Shown: positions 45,955 to 56,663 of the stretch, piece by piece
How positions within the stretch are numbered: the stretch's first letter is position 1
Layout: every line of letters starts with the position of its first letter
NCBI RefSeq assembly: GCF_007752135.1
Contig: NZ_CP036298.1
Coordinates: 868,001-932,000 of the forward strand
DNA: 64,000 bases
DNA from: Aureliella helgolandensis
GTDB taxonomy: Bacteria; Planctomycetota; Planctomycetia; Pirellulales; Pirellulaceae
Reading direction: 5' to 3'
Position numbers and translations under genes: made by a program
The notes under the pieces: generated by a model
The model's database searches: none
What the model saw: the letters and a program-made list of their open reading frames with translations, nothing else
What the model was told of the DNA's origin: nothing

Positions 45955-46171
45955 GGTAGGGCTTCTCGATGGGGTCGGGGATACTAGAGGATGCCCCGAT
46001 TGTAGTAGGCTCGCCGGCCATACTCTACCCACCTGCTGCAGTCCCTGCAGGTCAGCGGCCCCGCCGCTCAAGTTGTTTCCGTCGAGCTCGTCGACTCTGT
46101 CTCGCGGGCCACCGCATGGCAGAGATTGCCTGCAACAAGTTGTCGGTCGAGACGGAGCTTGGCGGGCAGGA

Positions 46172-46196
46172 CGTTCCCAGGAAGAGCCTGGGAACG
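46172..46196. repeat. Perfect hairpin between leuD and the TIM-barrel gene
   Basis: CGTTCCCAGG (46172-46181) and CCTGGGAACG (46187-46196) form a perfect 10-bp stem with the loop AAGAG. It follows leuD on the minus strand by about 30 bp, so it may end the leuCD transcript. No T run follows. I recall this kind of CGTTCCCAGG hairpin as a dispersed repeat, but cannot confirm it. Confidence 0.6.
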
Positions 46197-46226
46197 CGGT
46201 GCAGTGCTGCGAACTGGTGTCACCGT

Positions 46227-46829
46227 TTAGGCGCCGGAGGCAATGCCGTGCGCCACTTCGTAGGCGGTGATCTTGTCTTCCATTTCCAGCGTCATGGCAA
46301 TGTCGTCCAGTCCATTGAGGAGACTGTGGCGACGCGATGCTTGGACTTCGAATTCCAGAGACAGGCCGTATTCGTCGCTGAGCGTGCAAGTCTCGAGATC
46401 GACCGTCATTTGGTAAGGGGCGTGCTCTCGCGCCTTGGCAAACAGCTCCTCAATGACACTCTCCGAAAGCTTGATCGGAAGCACGCCGTTCTTGAAGCAG
46501 TTGTTAAAGAAAATGTCTGCAAAGGAAGGGGCGAGGATAACTCGCAGGCCGTAGTCTTCCAGTGCCCAGACCGCATGTTCACGACTTGAGCCACAGCCGA
46601 AATTGCGTTGGACGAGCAGGATTTGAGCACCCTTGGCTGCCGGCTGATTGAGCTCAAAGTCCGGATTGTCCGAGCCATCATCCTTGAAACGCCAGTCGAA
46701 AAATAGGAATTGGCCAAACCCCGTGCGCTCGATCCGCTTGAGGAATTGCTTGGGAATAATCTGGTCCGTATCGATGTTGGAACGTTCCAGGGGAGCTACG
46801 ACGCCAGTTAACTTCGTAAAGGGTTGCAT
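46227..46829 (-). CDS. leuD: 3-isopropylmalate dehydratase, small subunit
   Basis: 200 residues, the usual length. The swivelling domain is recognisable by VVAPLERSNIDTDQIIPKQFLKRIERTGFG, LFFDWRF, RNFGCGSSREHAVWALEDYGLRVILAPSFADIFFNNCFKNGVLPI. With LeuC it isomerises 2-isopropylmalate to 3-isopropylmalate in leucine synthesis, in the cytoplasm. It follows leuC on the same strand after 122 bp, so the two form an operon. The ATG at 46829 gives the standard MQPFTKLTG start. Confidence 0.97.
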   Translation of the reverse strand: MQPFTKLTGVVAPLERSNIDTDQIIPKQFLKRIERTGFGQFLFFDWRFKDDGSDNPDFELNQPAAKGAQILLVQRNFGCGSSREHAVWALEDYGLRVILAPSFADIFFNNCFKNGVLPIKLSESVIEELFAKAREHAPYQMTVDLETCTLSDEYGLSLEFEVQASRRHSLLNGLDDIAMTLEMEDKITAYEVAHGIASGA

Positions 46830-46951
46830 AGTCTTTGGTTCACTCTAAATGCATGCATGTGTGTAATGGTATCCAACAAGAACCGAGCAACAGCCGCCGG
46901 GCACCTTCTCCCCGCCACGCTGCATTCCCATTCTTGATGTTGACGAAATCC

Positions 46952-48373
<1,422 letters not shown>

Positions 48374-48548
48374 AACTTTTGACCTACAGTAGCCCCAGTT
48401 GCTTGGGGCAGGGAAACGCTAGAATGGAAAAAGGGAGGCTCGTCGAATCGTTAGCCTCCACGTTGCGAATGCTCAAGGATCGACGGGAAGCTGCAAACTG
48501 TCAAGCGACGTTGTTTTCGCCTTGAGAAATCTGAGGAGCGATGGGAGG

Positions 48549-49928
48549 ATGTTTTCGCAGTTAGAGTCCTTAAGGGCGGTGTTGCGCACCTTGGTGTGGT
48601 CGAGCTTTCCTTTTCGATCGACCCCACGCGCTGTCCGTAACACTCCGCGAGCATGGCTAACGCAGTGCCTCACGCTGGTTGGATTGGTCTTTGTGGGGGG
48701 TGGGTGTTCGTCTCGGGAAACAGATGTCCTGGCTCGGTCCTCCGTCACACCGCTTCAGTTGCGGGTGGCATCCAACTCAATGGAGCCGACTCTTCTGGGC
48801 CCTCAATCCGTAGTGCGGTGCGAGGAGTGTGGAGAGCTGGGGCAGGTGCCGTGGCAGGCGGAAACGCTGCGCTTCCCCGTTCGTTGTTATCGCTGTGGTG
48901 GTGTCTGCCTGCTCACCGAGGAGACGATCGCTGGCCAACGCGTATTGCTTTCGCCAACCCCCATAGCGCGGAAGCACCCGCGTTTAGCGGTGGTCGGCTT
49001 TCGAGCGTCCAAGCAAGCGGCGGTGCAAGTCAAACGCGTTTGGGGGCTACCTGGAGAGAGTGTTGCCATTCGGCAAGGGGAACTGTGGATCGACGGTAAG
49101 TGGTTTCAAAAAGGTTTCGCGGAACTGGAGCAGGTGGCCGTCCCCATTGCCGTTTTTCCGGACTCGCAAGCAAGCCCCATGCTACGCCCCCTGGCCAGCG
49201 CAGGTTTTCCCTTGGATAGCAAATGGCGATGGCAATTCCAACGGCATGGACGCGTTCATCCGGGCGAGGGGCGATCGGCAACATGGTTGGTCGCCAGCGG
49301 TTTGGTTGACGAGGATCCATGGAATCAGCCGTTTTCCTACCAACCGGTCCCTGTGCACGATTGGATGTGCACCCTGGAACTGAAGCAAGCGTTGGCTCAC
49401 CCCTTGGAAATCCGTGGTCGGTGTTATGGGCGTGAGCTGATTGTGAGGATCGATCCAGTGGATGAGATTCGTGACTTGCATGCCAAGGAATCCCGTTTGG
49501 TGATCCAGTCGCAGCAGGTCCGCCTCGCGCTGGAAATGCGCAAGTCGCTTCGTTTGGCGATTTGCGATGGACGCTTGCTCAGCGATTGCGACAGCGCTCA
49601 GGTGCAAGTTGAGGATCTGTCCTCAGTGTGGCAGGCTCGATCAGAAATCGCCGCCGATTTTGAATTGAGTTTGCATGCGCTGTCCGCCGCCGCAGACAGC
49701 CCTCGCCAGCGGCAGGCTATGCCTGAGATTGAGAGCATGCAGATTGCGCGCGACATGGTGCTACGTAGCTACCCACAACCCGATGCTGAGCAGGAATTTC
49801 CGCAGTTGGCTCCCGATGAATATCTATTGCTGGGCGATAACCAAGTGGTTTCCAGCGATAGTCGCAATGGCTTGGGGCCGGTTCCTCAATCGCAGATTTT
49901 GGGCGACGTAACCGCGACCGTTCCCTAA
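48549..49928 (+). CDS. S26 signal-peptidase-like lipoprotein with CxxC/CxxC cluster insert
   Basis: About 459 residues from the ATG at 48549; a TTG at 48522 is in frame, and neither has a good ribosome site. A hydrophobic segment ends in a lipobox-like VGGGC (Cys53). Signal-peptidase-I boxes follow: SNSMEPTL with nucleophile Ser77, KRVWGLPGESVAI with general base Lys162, and GDNQVVSSDSRNG near 429-441. Between Ser and Lys lies an inserted knuckle pair, CEEC (91-94) and CYRC (113-116), likely zinc-binding. Between the Lys box and the GDN box there are about 250 extra residues of unknown fold. It could be a specialised peptidase facing the periplasm or an inactive relative. It is divergent from leuC. 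Confidence 0.8.
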   Translation: MFSQLESLRAVLRTLVWSSFPFRSTPRAVRNTPRAWLTQCLTLVGLVFVGGGCSSRETDVLARSSVTPLQLRVASNSMEPTLLGPQSVVRCEECGELGQVPWQAETLRFPVRCYRCGGVCLLTEETIAGQRVLLSPTPIARKHPRLAVVGFRASKQAAVQVKRVWGLPGESVAIRQGELWIDGKWFQKGFAELEQVAVPIAVFPDSQASPMLRPLASAGFPLDSKWRWQFQRHGRVHPGEGRSATWLVASGLVDEDPWNQPFSYQPVPVHDWMCTLELKQALAHPLEIRGRCYGRELIVRIDPVDEIRDLHAKESRLVIQSQQVRLALEMRKSLRLAICDGRLLSDCDSAQVQVEDLSSVWQARSEIAADFELSLHALSAAADSPRQRQAMPEIESMQIARDMVLRSYPQPDAEQEFPQLAPDEYLLLGDNQVVSSDSRNGLGPVPQSQILGDVTATVP

Positions 49929-50067
49929 GCCCTAAGCACTGGCCGTAGGCACTGGGCACTGGACATTGGATTCCCAGCTGTTGCCCAAGAGTCGTGGCTG
50001 GTGAGGATCGCGGCAGTGGCTTTCGGGGGCGCAACTCAGTAGCCGCGCCGGTCCGAAATTTCCAGCC

Positions 50068-51681
50068 CTAGTGCTCGGAGGCCCCCAGCATGCGCATGGA
50101 AGTGAATCGTAGTTTCGGGTTTTCACGCTCGACGAAATTGGCATCCCATTCGGTTTGCAGCAGCACTGCATCGTGACCAAATTGATCGCGCACTCGCTTA
50201 GCGCCGTAGGGCAGTTTGAGTGTCGTGACTTCGTCATTGAGGCCTTCGATCCAACGGGTCAATTTGAAGGACCGCCAACTGAGCGATGTCTGCGTGTTGT
50301 ATTCCGACTCGAGTCGAAAGCGGACGACGTCGAATTGGAGTTCCCCGACTGCTGCTAAGATCAACTCTCGCACGGTGGAGCGAGGGTCGTGGAAGATCTG
50401 GATCGCCCCTTCTTCCACCAACTGCGACAACCCGCGGTCGAACTGCTTGCGGCGCGAGGTATCGGTGCAATTCAATACGGCAAAAAATTCAGGGGAAAAT
50501 TGGGGGAGTGCTTCGTAGTGGAAGGGCTCTCCCTGGAAAATCGTGTCCCCCAGCAGGAATTCACCAGGATTGACCAAACCAATGATGTCGCCGGGATAGG
50601 CTTCGTCCATGGTCTCACGTTCCTGCCCGAAAATTCGCAGGGCGCGGGGCAATCGCAATTTCTTACCGGAGCGAGCCACCGTCGCTTCCATATCGCGTTC
50701 GAAGCGTCCGGCGCAGACGCGCACGAAGGCCACACGATCCCGGTGCCGCGGATCGAGGTTGGCTTGGATCTTAAATACGAAGCCAGCAAAACCTTCGCGG
50801 CTGGCTGAAATCTCACCAATGTTGCTCGTGCGATCTCGAGGAACAGGGCAGAGTTTCAAGAATCCACGCAGGAAGCGTTCGACCCCTATATTCGTAAGTG
50901 CACTGCCGAAAAAGATGGGGGACTGCTTGCCCGCCATGAATTGTTCTTGGTCAAAATGCGTGCCCGCGGAACGGATTAGATCGACATCGTCTCGCGTGCT
51001 CGTCACCACACCGGCTGCTACGTTCAAGTCCTCTGAGTTTTCGGGAGTGAAGTCGCTGAAGGGAACTTGGCGGCTGGCAACGCGACGACTACTGCTAATT
51101 TCGTCATACAAGTGGACCATGTCCTGCTGGAGATCCACGATACCTCGAAAGTCTTGCCCACCGCCCACTGGCCAGTTCTGGGGAACCACTTCGATGCCGA
51201 ATTTGGTTTCAATCTCATCGATGACTTCGAGTGGCGCCAGCCCAGGTCGATCAACCTTGTTGACGAACGTCATGACGGGGATCCCTCGCATGGCGCACAC
51301 GCGAAACAGTTTCTCGGTCTGCGCTTCGACCCCCTTGGCCTGATCGACGACCATCACCGCCGCGTCTGCAGCCATCAACGTGCGGTAGGTGTCCTCGCTA
51401 AAGTCATGGTGACCCGGCGTGTCGAGAAGATTCACTAGGCAATCATCGAACTCGAAGGTCAACACCGTCGAACTGACCGAGATTCCCCGTTGTTTTTCCA
51501 GCTCCATCCAGTCCGAGGTGGCCGCGCGCTGCGATTTTCGACCGCGCACTGCCCCGGCAATTTCAATGGAGCCACCAAACAGCAGGAGTTTCTCGGTGAG
51601 CGTCGTCTTTCCCGCATCGGGGTGAGAGATGATGGCAAATGTTCTACGACGGTTTCTCTGCTGATCGACAGTGCGATTCAC
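50068..51681 (-). CDS. prfC: Peptide chain release factor 3
   Basis: 537 residues from a GTG at 51681, chosen because GGAGAGG lies about five bases upstream; the open frame extends to 51726. G1 is SHPDAGKTTLTE, followed by G2 QRGISVSSTVLTFE, G3 DTPGHHDFSEDTYR and G4 NKVDR. The RF3-specific order (SDWMELEKQRG, the FGSALTNIGVERFL domain, FHDPRSTVRELILAAVGELQFDVV) distinguishes it from EF-G. This GTPase releases RF1/RF2 from the ribosome after termination, in the cytoplasm. It stands alone on the minus strand between the S26 gene and RND pump 2. Confidence 0.97.
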   Translation of the reverse strand: MNRTVDQQRNRRRTFAIISHPDAGKTTLTEKLLLFGGSIEIAGAVRGRKSQRAATSDWMELEKQRGISVSSTVLTFEFDDCLVNLLDTPGHHDFSEDTYRTLMAADAAVMVVDQAKGVEAQTEKLFRVCAMRGIPVMTFVNKVDRPGLAPLEVIDEIETKFGIEVVPQNWPVGGGQDFRGIVDLQQDMVHLYDEISSSRRVASRQVPFSDFTPENSEDLNVAAGVVTSTRDDVDLIRSAGTHFDQEQFMAGKQSPIFFGSALTNIGVERFLRGFLKLCPVPRDRTSNIGEISASREGFAGFVFKIQANLDPRHRDRVAFVRVCAGRFERDMEATVARSGKKLRLPRALRIFGQERETMDEAYPGDIIGLVNPGEFLLGDTIFQGEPFHYEALPQFSPEFFAVLNCTDTSRRKQFDRGLSQLVEEGAIQIFHDPRSTVRELILAAVGELQFDVVRFRLESEYNTQTSLSWRSFKLTRWIEGLNDEVTTLKLPYGAKRVRDQFGHDAVLLQTEWDANFVERENPKLRFTSMRMLGASEH

Positions 51682-51902
51682 GTTACCTCTCCACGGTTTA
51701 CCAATCCGATGTCTCAGACCAGCCAAGCTACGAATGTGTCAAGCTACAGCAAGGTATCGGATTGACCGCAACTGCATAGCCCTCCCCCTATTACGCACCC
51801 CCAGAAAGTGGCTTCTTCTGGTGTGCCCGGTGGCTTGGCTGGGGCCTCGCCGAGCGGCTGCGTGCTCTGAGGATTCCCTGGCTGGGCCAAGCTTCCTGCG
51901 CC

Positions 51903-54900
51903 TTACTCGCGATGCACGAGGGTATAGACGCAGGGGACGAGCATCAGTGTCAGGATGGTGGAGACGACCATTCCTCCCAGCAGCGCTCGCGCGAGTGGGA
52001 TCATGGCTTCGTTGCCAGGCGAGAATTGAATTGCCAAGGGGAGCATGGAAGCGACTAGCGTCAGGGAAGTCATCAGGATGGGCCGCAGTCGTACTTGAGC
52101 TGCCGACAGAACCGCTTGGTAAGCGGTGTGACCCTTCGCGCGAAGTTTGTTGGCGAACTCAACCAAGAGAATCGAATTGTTCACGACGACTCCCATCATC
52201 ATCAAGATCCCCATCAGCGACTGGATGCTGAGGTAGGTATTGGTGCAGTAAAGTACCAGCAGGACACCGCCCAGGCCGAGTGGCACCGACAGCATGATGA
52301 TCAATGGGTCGACGAAAGAGCGGAATTGCGCCATGAGGACGAGGTACACCAGGATTGCAGCGACGACTAGGCCGATGCTCAGCAGGCTCATTCCCGAACG
52401 CATGGTTTCCACGGGCCCGCGAATGGTCGCTGCGACTCCCTTTTCGAACTCGATCGATGCCAACGCCTCTTCGACGTCACGAGCTACGGAACCAATGTCG
52501 CGCCCCGATACGTTGACATGAACATCGTTGACTCGCGAGATATTGTAGTGCGCAATTTCACCTGGAATGTTGACTCGGTGAAGTGTAGCAATGTTGGACA
52601 GAGGGATGGTAACTGGACCGTTGGGGGTGTCTAGCGAAATGGGCATGTTGTGCAACTCGTCCAAGGAATGGATGGAGTTGGATTCGTATTGTACGCCCAT
52701 GAAAAAGTCGGTTCCCGAATTGGGATCGATCCAGATCGTCGACGCGTATCCTACGCTGGAACCCAGGGCTGTGAGCACCGTGTGAGCGACTTGTTCTTGA
52801 TCGACTCCTAGATACTTGGCGCGCGTTCGATCCACTTGGACGTCAAATTGAGGGTAGTCGAGGGATTGAGCGATTTGCACATCCTCGGTACCTGGAATGT
52901 GTTGGATCGCGGCGACCACACTCTCGGCACCAGCGCGGCATTGTTCCAGCGAGCCAGCGGACACCTGGACGTTGATGGGCGTGGGGACCCCTTCGTTGAG
53001 CGCCATGTTCACAATCCCACCCGAGACGAACATGAATTGTTCTAGTGGATACTCGGCAGACAGCTTTTTTCGCAACTGTTGAATATAGACTTGCGTGCCT
53101 GTACTGCGATTCGCCTGCTTAAGATTTACGATGATGTAGGCGGTATCGGGTCCTGCATTGGAACTGAGCACCGTCGAGAATCCGGCACCCTTACCGACGG
53201 GCAGCCCAATATTGCTGATCAAGGTTTCAATTTGTTGTTCCGGTATGACTTCTTTGATGGAGTTTTCCAGTCGAGCCACCAATTTTTCGGTTTCAAGCAG
53301 TTCGGTTCCAGGCAAGGTTTTGATGCGGAGTTCGAAGGAGCCTGCGTCGACATCAGGGAACAATTCGGTCCCGATACTGGGCCATAGCAGGAAGGATGCA
53401 CCGATACCCAGTACGATCACCAACGTGCTAAGTCCGGGCGCCGCCAGCAGTTTCTGGAGGGTGCGTGTGTATAGGCCGCTCTGTTGTGGTTGTGCGGTCG
53501 CTTGGGGTTGTGCGGGGACGCCTGCTTCTGAGTTGCCGGAGGCGAGTTTGTTATCGAGGACGCGGGTGCGGATGAAGGTGGCGCAGAAGGCGGGAACGAC
53601 GGTCAGAGCGAGGACATAGGAGGCCCCGATCGTAAAGGTGGCGGCCAGGGACAGTGGTGTAAAGAGATACTTAATCATCCCCGTCAGGAAGACTGCAGGC
53701 AGGAATACGGCCAAGGTCGTGACGGTGCCCGCCAGGATCGCTCCGGAAACCTCTTGGGTTCCGTCCAGCGCGGCTTGCGCGGGCGACTTGCCCATGCGTT
53801 GGTGCCGCAGGACATTCTCGACAACGACGATGCCAGCGTCGACGACGGTACCAATGGCCAGAGCGATTCCGCCGAGAGTCATGACATTAATGGTCTGACC
53901 GGTAAAGGCAAATCCCAACGCCCCGATCAGGATGGCCAGTCCCATGGTGGTGACGATAATGACGGTGGGTAGGAAACGCCGTAGGAAGAGCAGGACGACA
54001 CAGGCGACCAGTAGTGCTCCCAAACCAACTTGGCTGTATAAGTTGGCCATGGCATTGCGGATGTAATGAGACTGGTCGGAGACGAGCGTGACCTCGGTCG
54101 CTTCAGGAATGTCTCCTCGATCCTTCATCTTGGGGATCTCGGAGGCAATCCCCTCGTAGATCCGGTCGACGACGGCAATCGTGTTCTCGCCAGGTTCTCG
54201 GAGCAGCGGGCAATATACGCTCCGCTTCCCATTGACTCTCACAATGTTGTATTGCAACGCGGAATCGTCGACGACGCGTCCTACATCGCGAATGAAGATC
54301 GGGCGGCCATTCCGGATGGTGATCGGAACCGCTTCGATGTCTTCGACGGTGGGTAGCGTATTGCGGGGATGGACTTGGTAGTCGGTGCCATCGAGCCGGG
54401 CCGAGCCGCCAGCCAGCACAAGATTGGATTTGCGCATGGCATCCACGACTTGGGTGGCGCTAATATTGCGTGATTGGAGTTTGATGGGGTCGACGTACAC
54501 CATCATCTGTCGGAACTTGCCACCGAACGGGTGTGGGATTTGAACTCCTTTGAGTCCTCCCATTTTATTCCGTACGGCATAGTAGCCGATGGAGTACAGC
54601 TCCGACTCACTAAGTCCTTCACCGGAGATCGCCGCTAGCACCACCGGCAGGTTGGCTGGCTCGCTACGGAGTGTGAAAGGGTATTCAATCCCTGGCGGCA
54701 AGTGGAACATGTCGCTGGCTTCCAGGTTGACGATGTCATTCATTGCCGAACTGGGGTCGGCTCCGGCCTGGAAGAAGACTTTGATAACCGCTGCACCAGG
54801 AATTGTGCGCGACTCTTGGTGCTCGATTTTTCCAGCTAGAGTCAGCGCACGCTCTACCCTGGAGCTGACCGATTTCTCCATATCCATGGTTGGAAGACCG

Positions 54901-55055
54901 GGATAGGAGAAGTAGCTAACGACGACCGGCTTGCGGAAGTCGGGCAGGATGTCGATGGTGATGCCGGGGATGACAGCAGCCCCCAAAATGCACAATGCGA
55001 GCGCGGCAGACAAAACCGTAAAGCGGTTTCGAAGGGAAAATTGAACCAGTCCCAT
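51903..55055 (-). CDS. RND-family efflux transporter (AcrB/HAE1 superfamily), pump 2
   Basis: 1050 residues, the usual length. Two repeats of a transmembrane helix followed by a large porter loop are seen. TM1 is FTVLSAALALCILGAAVIPGI, then DILPDFRKPVVVSYFSYPG. The TM4 proton-relay signature is GGIALAIGTVVDAGIVVVENVLRH. The second half has SLMGILMMMGVVVNNSILLVEFANKLRAKG and LMLVPCVYTLVHRE. It exports drugs, metals or other compounds using proton-motive force. It follows the adaptor gene on the same strand with a 19-bp gap. With the divergent TolC-like gene it makes a complete tripartite system. Confidence 0.93.
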   Translation of the reverse strand: MGLVQFSLRNRFTVLSAALALCILGAAVIPGITIDILPDFRKPVVVSYFSYPGLPTMDMEKSVSSRVERALTLAGKIEHQESRTIPGAAVIKVFFQAGADPSSAMNDIVNLEASDMFHLPPGIEYPFTLRSEPANLPVVLAAISGEGLSESELYSIGYYAVRNKMGGLKGVQIPHPFGGKFRQMMVYVDPIKLQSRNISATQVVDAMRKSNLVLAGGSARLDGTDYQVHPRNTLPTVEDIEAVPITIRNGRPIFIRDVGRVVDDSALQYNIVRVNGKRSVYCPLLREPGENTIAVVDRIYEGIASEIPKMKDRGDIPEATEVTLVSDQSHYIRNAMANLYSQVGLGALLVACVVLLFLRRFLPTVIIVTTMGLAILIGALGFAFTGQTINVMTLGGIALAIGTVVDAGIVVVENVLRHQRMGKSPAQAALDGTQEVSGAILAGTVTTLAVFLPAVFLTGMIKYLFTPLSLAATFTIGASYVLALTVVPAFCATFIRTRVLDNKLASGNSEAGVPAQPQATAQPQQSGLYTRTLQKLLAAPGLSTLVIVLGIGASFLLWPSIGTELFPDVDAGSFELRIKTLPGTELLETEKLVARLENSIKEVIPEQQIETLISNIGLPVGKGAGFSTVLSSNAGPDTAYIIVNLKQANRSTGTQVYIQQLRKKLSAEYPLEQFMFVSGGIVNMALNEGVPTPINVQVSAGSLEQCRAGAESVVAAIQHIPGTEDVQIAQSLDYPQFDVQVDRTRAKYLGVDQEQVAHTVLTALGSSVGYASTIWIDPNSGTDFFMGVQYESNSIHSLDELHNMPISLDTPNGPVTIPLSNIATLHRVNIPGEIAHYNISRVNDVHVNVSGRDIGSVARDVEEALASIEFEKGVAATIRGPVETMRSGMSLLSIGLVVAAILVYLVLMAQFRSFVDPLIIMLSVPLGLGGVLLVLYCTNTYLSIQSLMGILMMMGVVVNNSILLVEFANKLRAKGHTAYQAVLSAAQVRLRPILMTSLTLVASMLPLAIQFSPGNEAMIPLARALLGGMVVSTILTLMLVPCVYTLVHRE

Positions 55056-55074
55056 GATGTCGTACTTTTCGTTA

Positions 55075-56430
55075 TCAGTCAGCTAGGATGGAAACAACTT
55101 CACCGTTGGCAAATCGCTTGAGATGCGCGTCGATCACGCGATCTCCGACTGCTAACCCCGTGGTAACTTCAATCCGTTTGCCGTCATCAAAACCAGTGCC
55201 AACCGGGACGTTCTTCACTGTTTGATTTTCATCGATCACATACACGTAAGCCTGGCCCTTTTCGTCGAAGCGAATCGCGCGGGCGGGTAGAGTGTTCGTA
55301 AGTGAGTCGCTCGGTAGTGCGATCGAAGCTTGCCCAAACATGCCGGGCAACAATCGCTTGTCGGCATTCTCCAGTTCAACTTCCACCAGCATCGTTCGGG
55401 TGCTCGGATCGAGTTCACCTGCAATGCGAGTGACTGGGGCCTCCCTGTTGGCTTCCCCTGGGAAGCTTGGGAAAGAAATGGTGGCGGTGGTGCCGACCGT
55501 AATGCTGGCGGCTTGCATTTCAGGAACTGGAATGTGGACGCGAACTGGATCGATTTGACTAACCACAAACAGGGGGGCGCCCACGCCCACTTCGCTCGAC
55601 TGCCTCACTAGATCGCCCGGGTTGACCGAACGCTGCGTGATCACTCCGGCAAAGGGGGCTCGCAGCGTCGCGTATTCGATTGCCGCATCGAGTTCGCCCA
55701 GCTGTCGTTGGGCGACTCGGGTGGCAGCCTTCGCTGCCGAGACCCCGGCTTCGGCGGCAGCATGTTCGGCTTGGGCAACCACTACGTCGGCAGCAGCCGA
55801 TTGGCGGGCGGAGAGCACGGCCGACTGATTGGCCGTTTCCGAGTCGCGTTTCTTGCGGACCTCGTCCAGCATTCGATTCTCAAGAGAACGCCGTGCAACC
55901 AGATCTTCGGTACGAGAGAATTCGGCCTCAATCGCAGCCAACGCTGCAGCGGCTCGCTGAATTTCCGACTCGGTCTGAGCCAGCTTGGCTTCTGCGGACT
56001 GAATTCGTGCATTGGCGAGTGCGATGCCAGACATCGCCGCCTGCTCTTCTGCCAATTGTTTTTCAATGTGAGCTTTGGCAACCTCTCTTGCCTGTTGCAT
56101 TTCTGGCACGGCAATGATCGCTAGTGGGGCTCCCTGATCTACGAAGTCGCCGATGTCGACCTTTAACTCCGAGATGTAACCTGAAACCCTGGCCCGAATT
56201 TCCGTGCGGTAGTAGGCCTGAACCGTAGCGGGTTGTTGGGTCGTGGGGGTAACCTTGGCCGCCTCAACAGCGACCGCACGCACTCGGGTGGGAGCCGACT
56301 TTTCCGCTGGGGATGAAGTGGCTTGTGGCAGGCTGGAATGGGTGCAACTTGCGAGCATTAGCGTCGCGGAATACATCACCAGTTGGGAACGCTTGCGGAT
56401 GGTCTTGGCCATGGCTGATGCCGTACTCAT
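55075..56430 (-). CDS. RND efflux periplasmic adaptor (membrane fusion protein), lipoprotein, pump 2
   Basis: 451 residues with a lipoprotein signal ending in TLMLASC (Cys about 28). The adaptor layout is clear: VQAYYRTEIRARVSGYISELKVDIGDFVDQGAPLAIIAVPE (lipoyl half), then a long Ala/Glu/Arg-rich coiled-coil hairpin. The second lipoyl half (YATLRAPFAGVITQRSVNPGDLV) and a beta-barrel with TMLVEVELENADKRLLPGMFGQASI follow. It joins the inner-membrane RND transporter, encoded directly after it, to the outer-membrane channel. The gene is divergent from the TolC-like gene with about 230 bp between them, where both promoters must lie. Confidence 0.92.
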   Translation of the reverse strand: MSTASAMAKTIRKRSQLVMYSATLMLASCTHSSLPQATSSPAEKSAPTRVRAVAVEAAKVTPTTQQPATVQAYYRTEIRARVSGYISELKVDIGDFVDQGAPLAIIAVPEMQQAREVAKAHIEKQLAEEQAAMSGIALANARIQSAEAKLAQTESEIQRAAAALAAIEAEFSRTEDLVARRSLENRMLDEVRKKRDSETANQSAVLSARQSAAADVVVAQAEHAAAEAGVSAAKAATRVAQRQLGELDAAIEYATLRAPFAGVITQRSVNPGDLVRQSSEVGVGAPLFVVSQIDPVRVHIPVPEMQAASITVGTTATISFPSFPGEANREAPVTRIAGELDPSTRTMLVEVELENADKRLLPGMFGQASIALPSDSLTNTLPARAIRFDEKGQAYVYVIDENQTVKNVPVGTGFDDGKRIEVTTGLAVGDRVIDAHLKRFANGEVVSILAD

Positions 56431-56663
56431 GATGTTCGATACAGTCGGTATTTTTTACGCGATTGGTCAGGCTCTCCTAGGTACGGAAACTAGTATAGTT
56501 CGCATTACATGCTTGCTCGACAGCGAGTTGGAGGGTTTTAGCGGTTTCCTTGCTTAGCGGGCAGAGATGCCGACTGCTGCGCGCCGAATCACAATCACTA
56601 TGATCCTCACGTTCGGAGTAACATTGGGGCATCGCCGATTGGAATCAGCAAAAGGAGGGCAGG

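Noticed and set aside
45955-46389. N-terminal extension of the exported TIM-barrel protein
   Set aside because: The Tat-like signal starts at the internal ATG 45954, and the leader is low-quality sequence with a hairpin in it.
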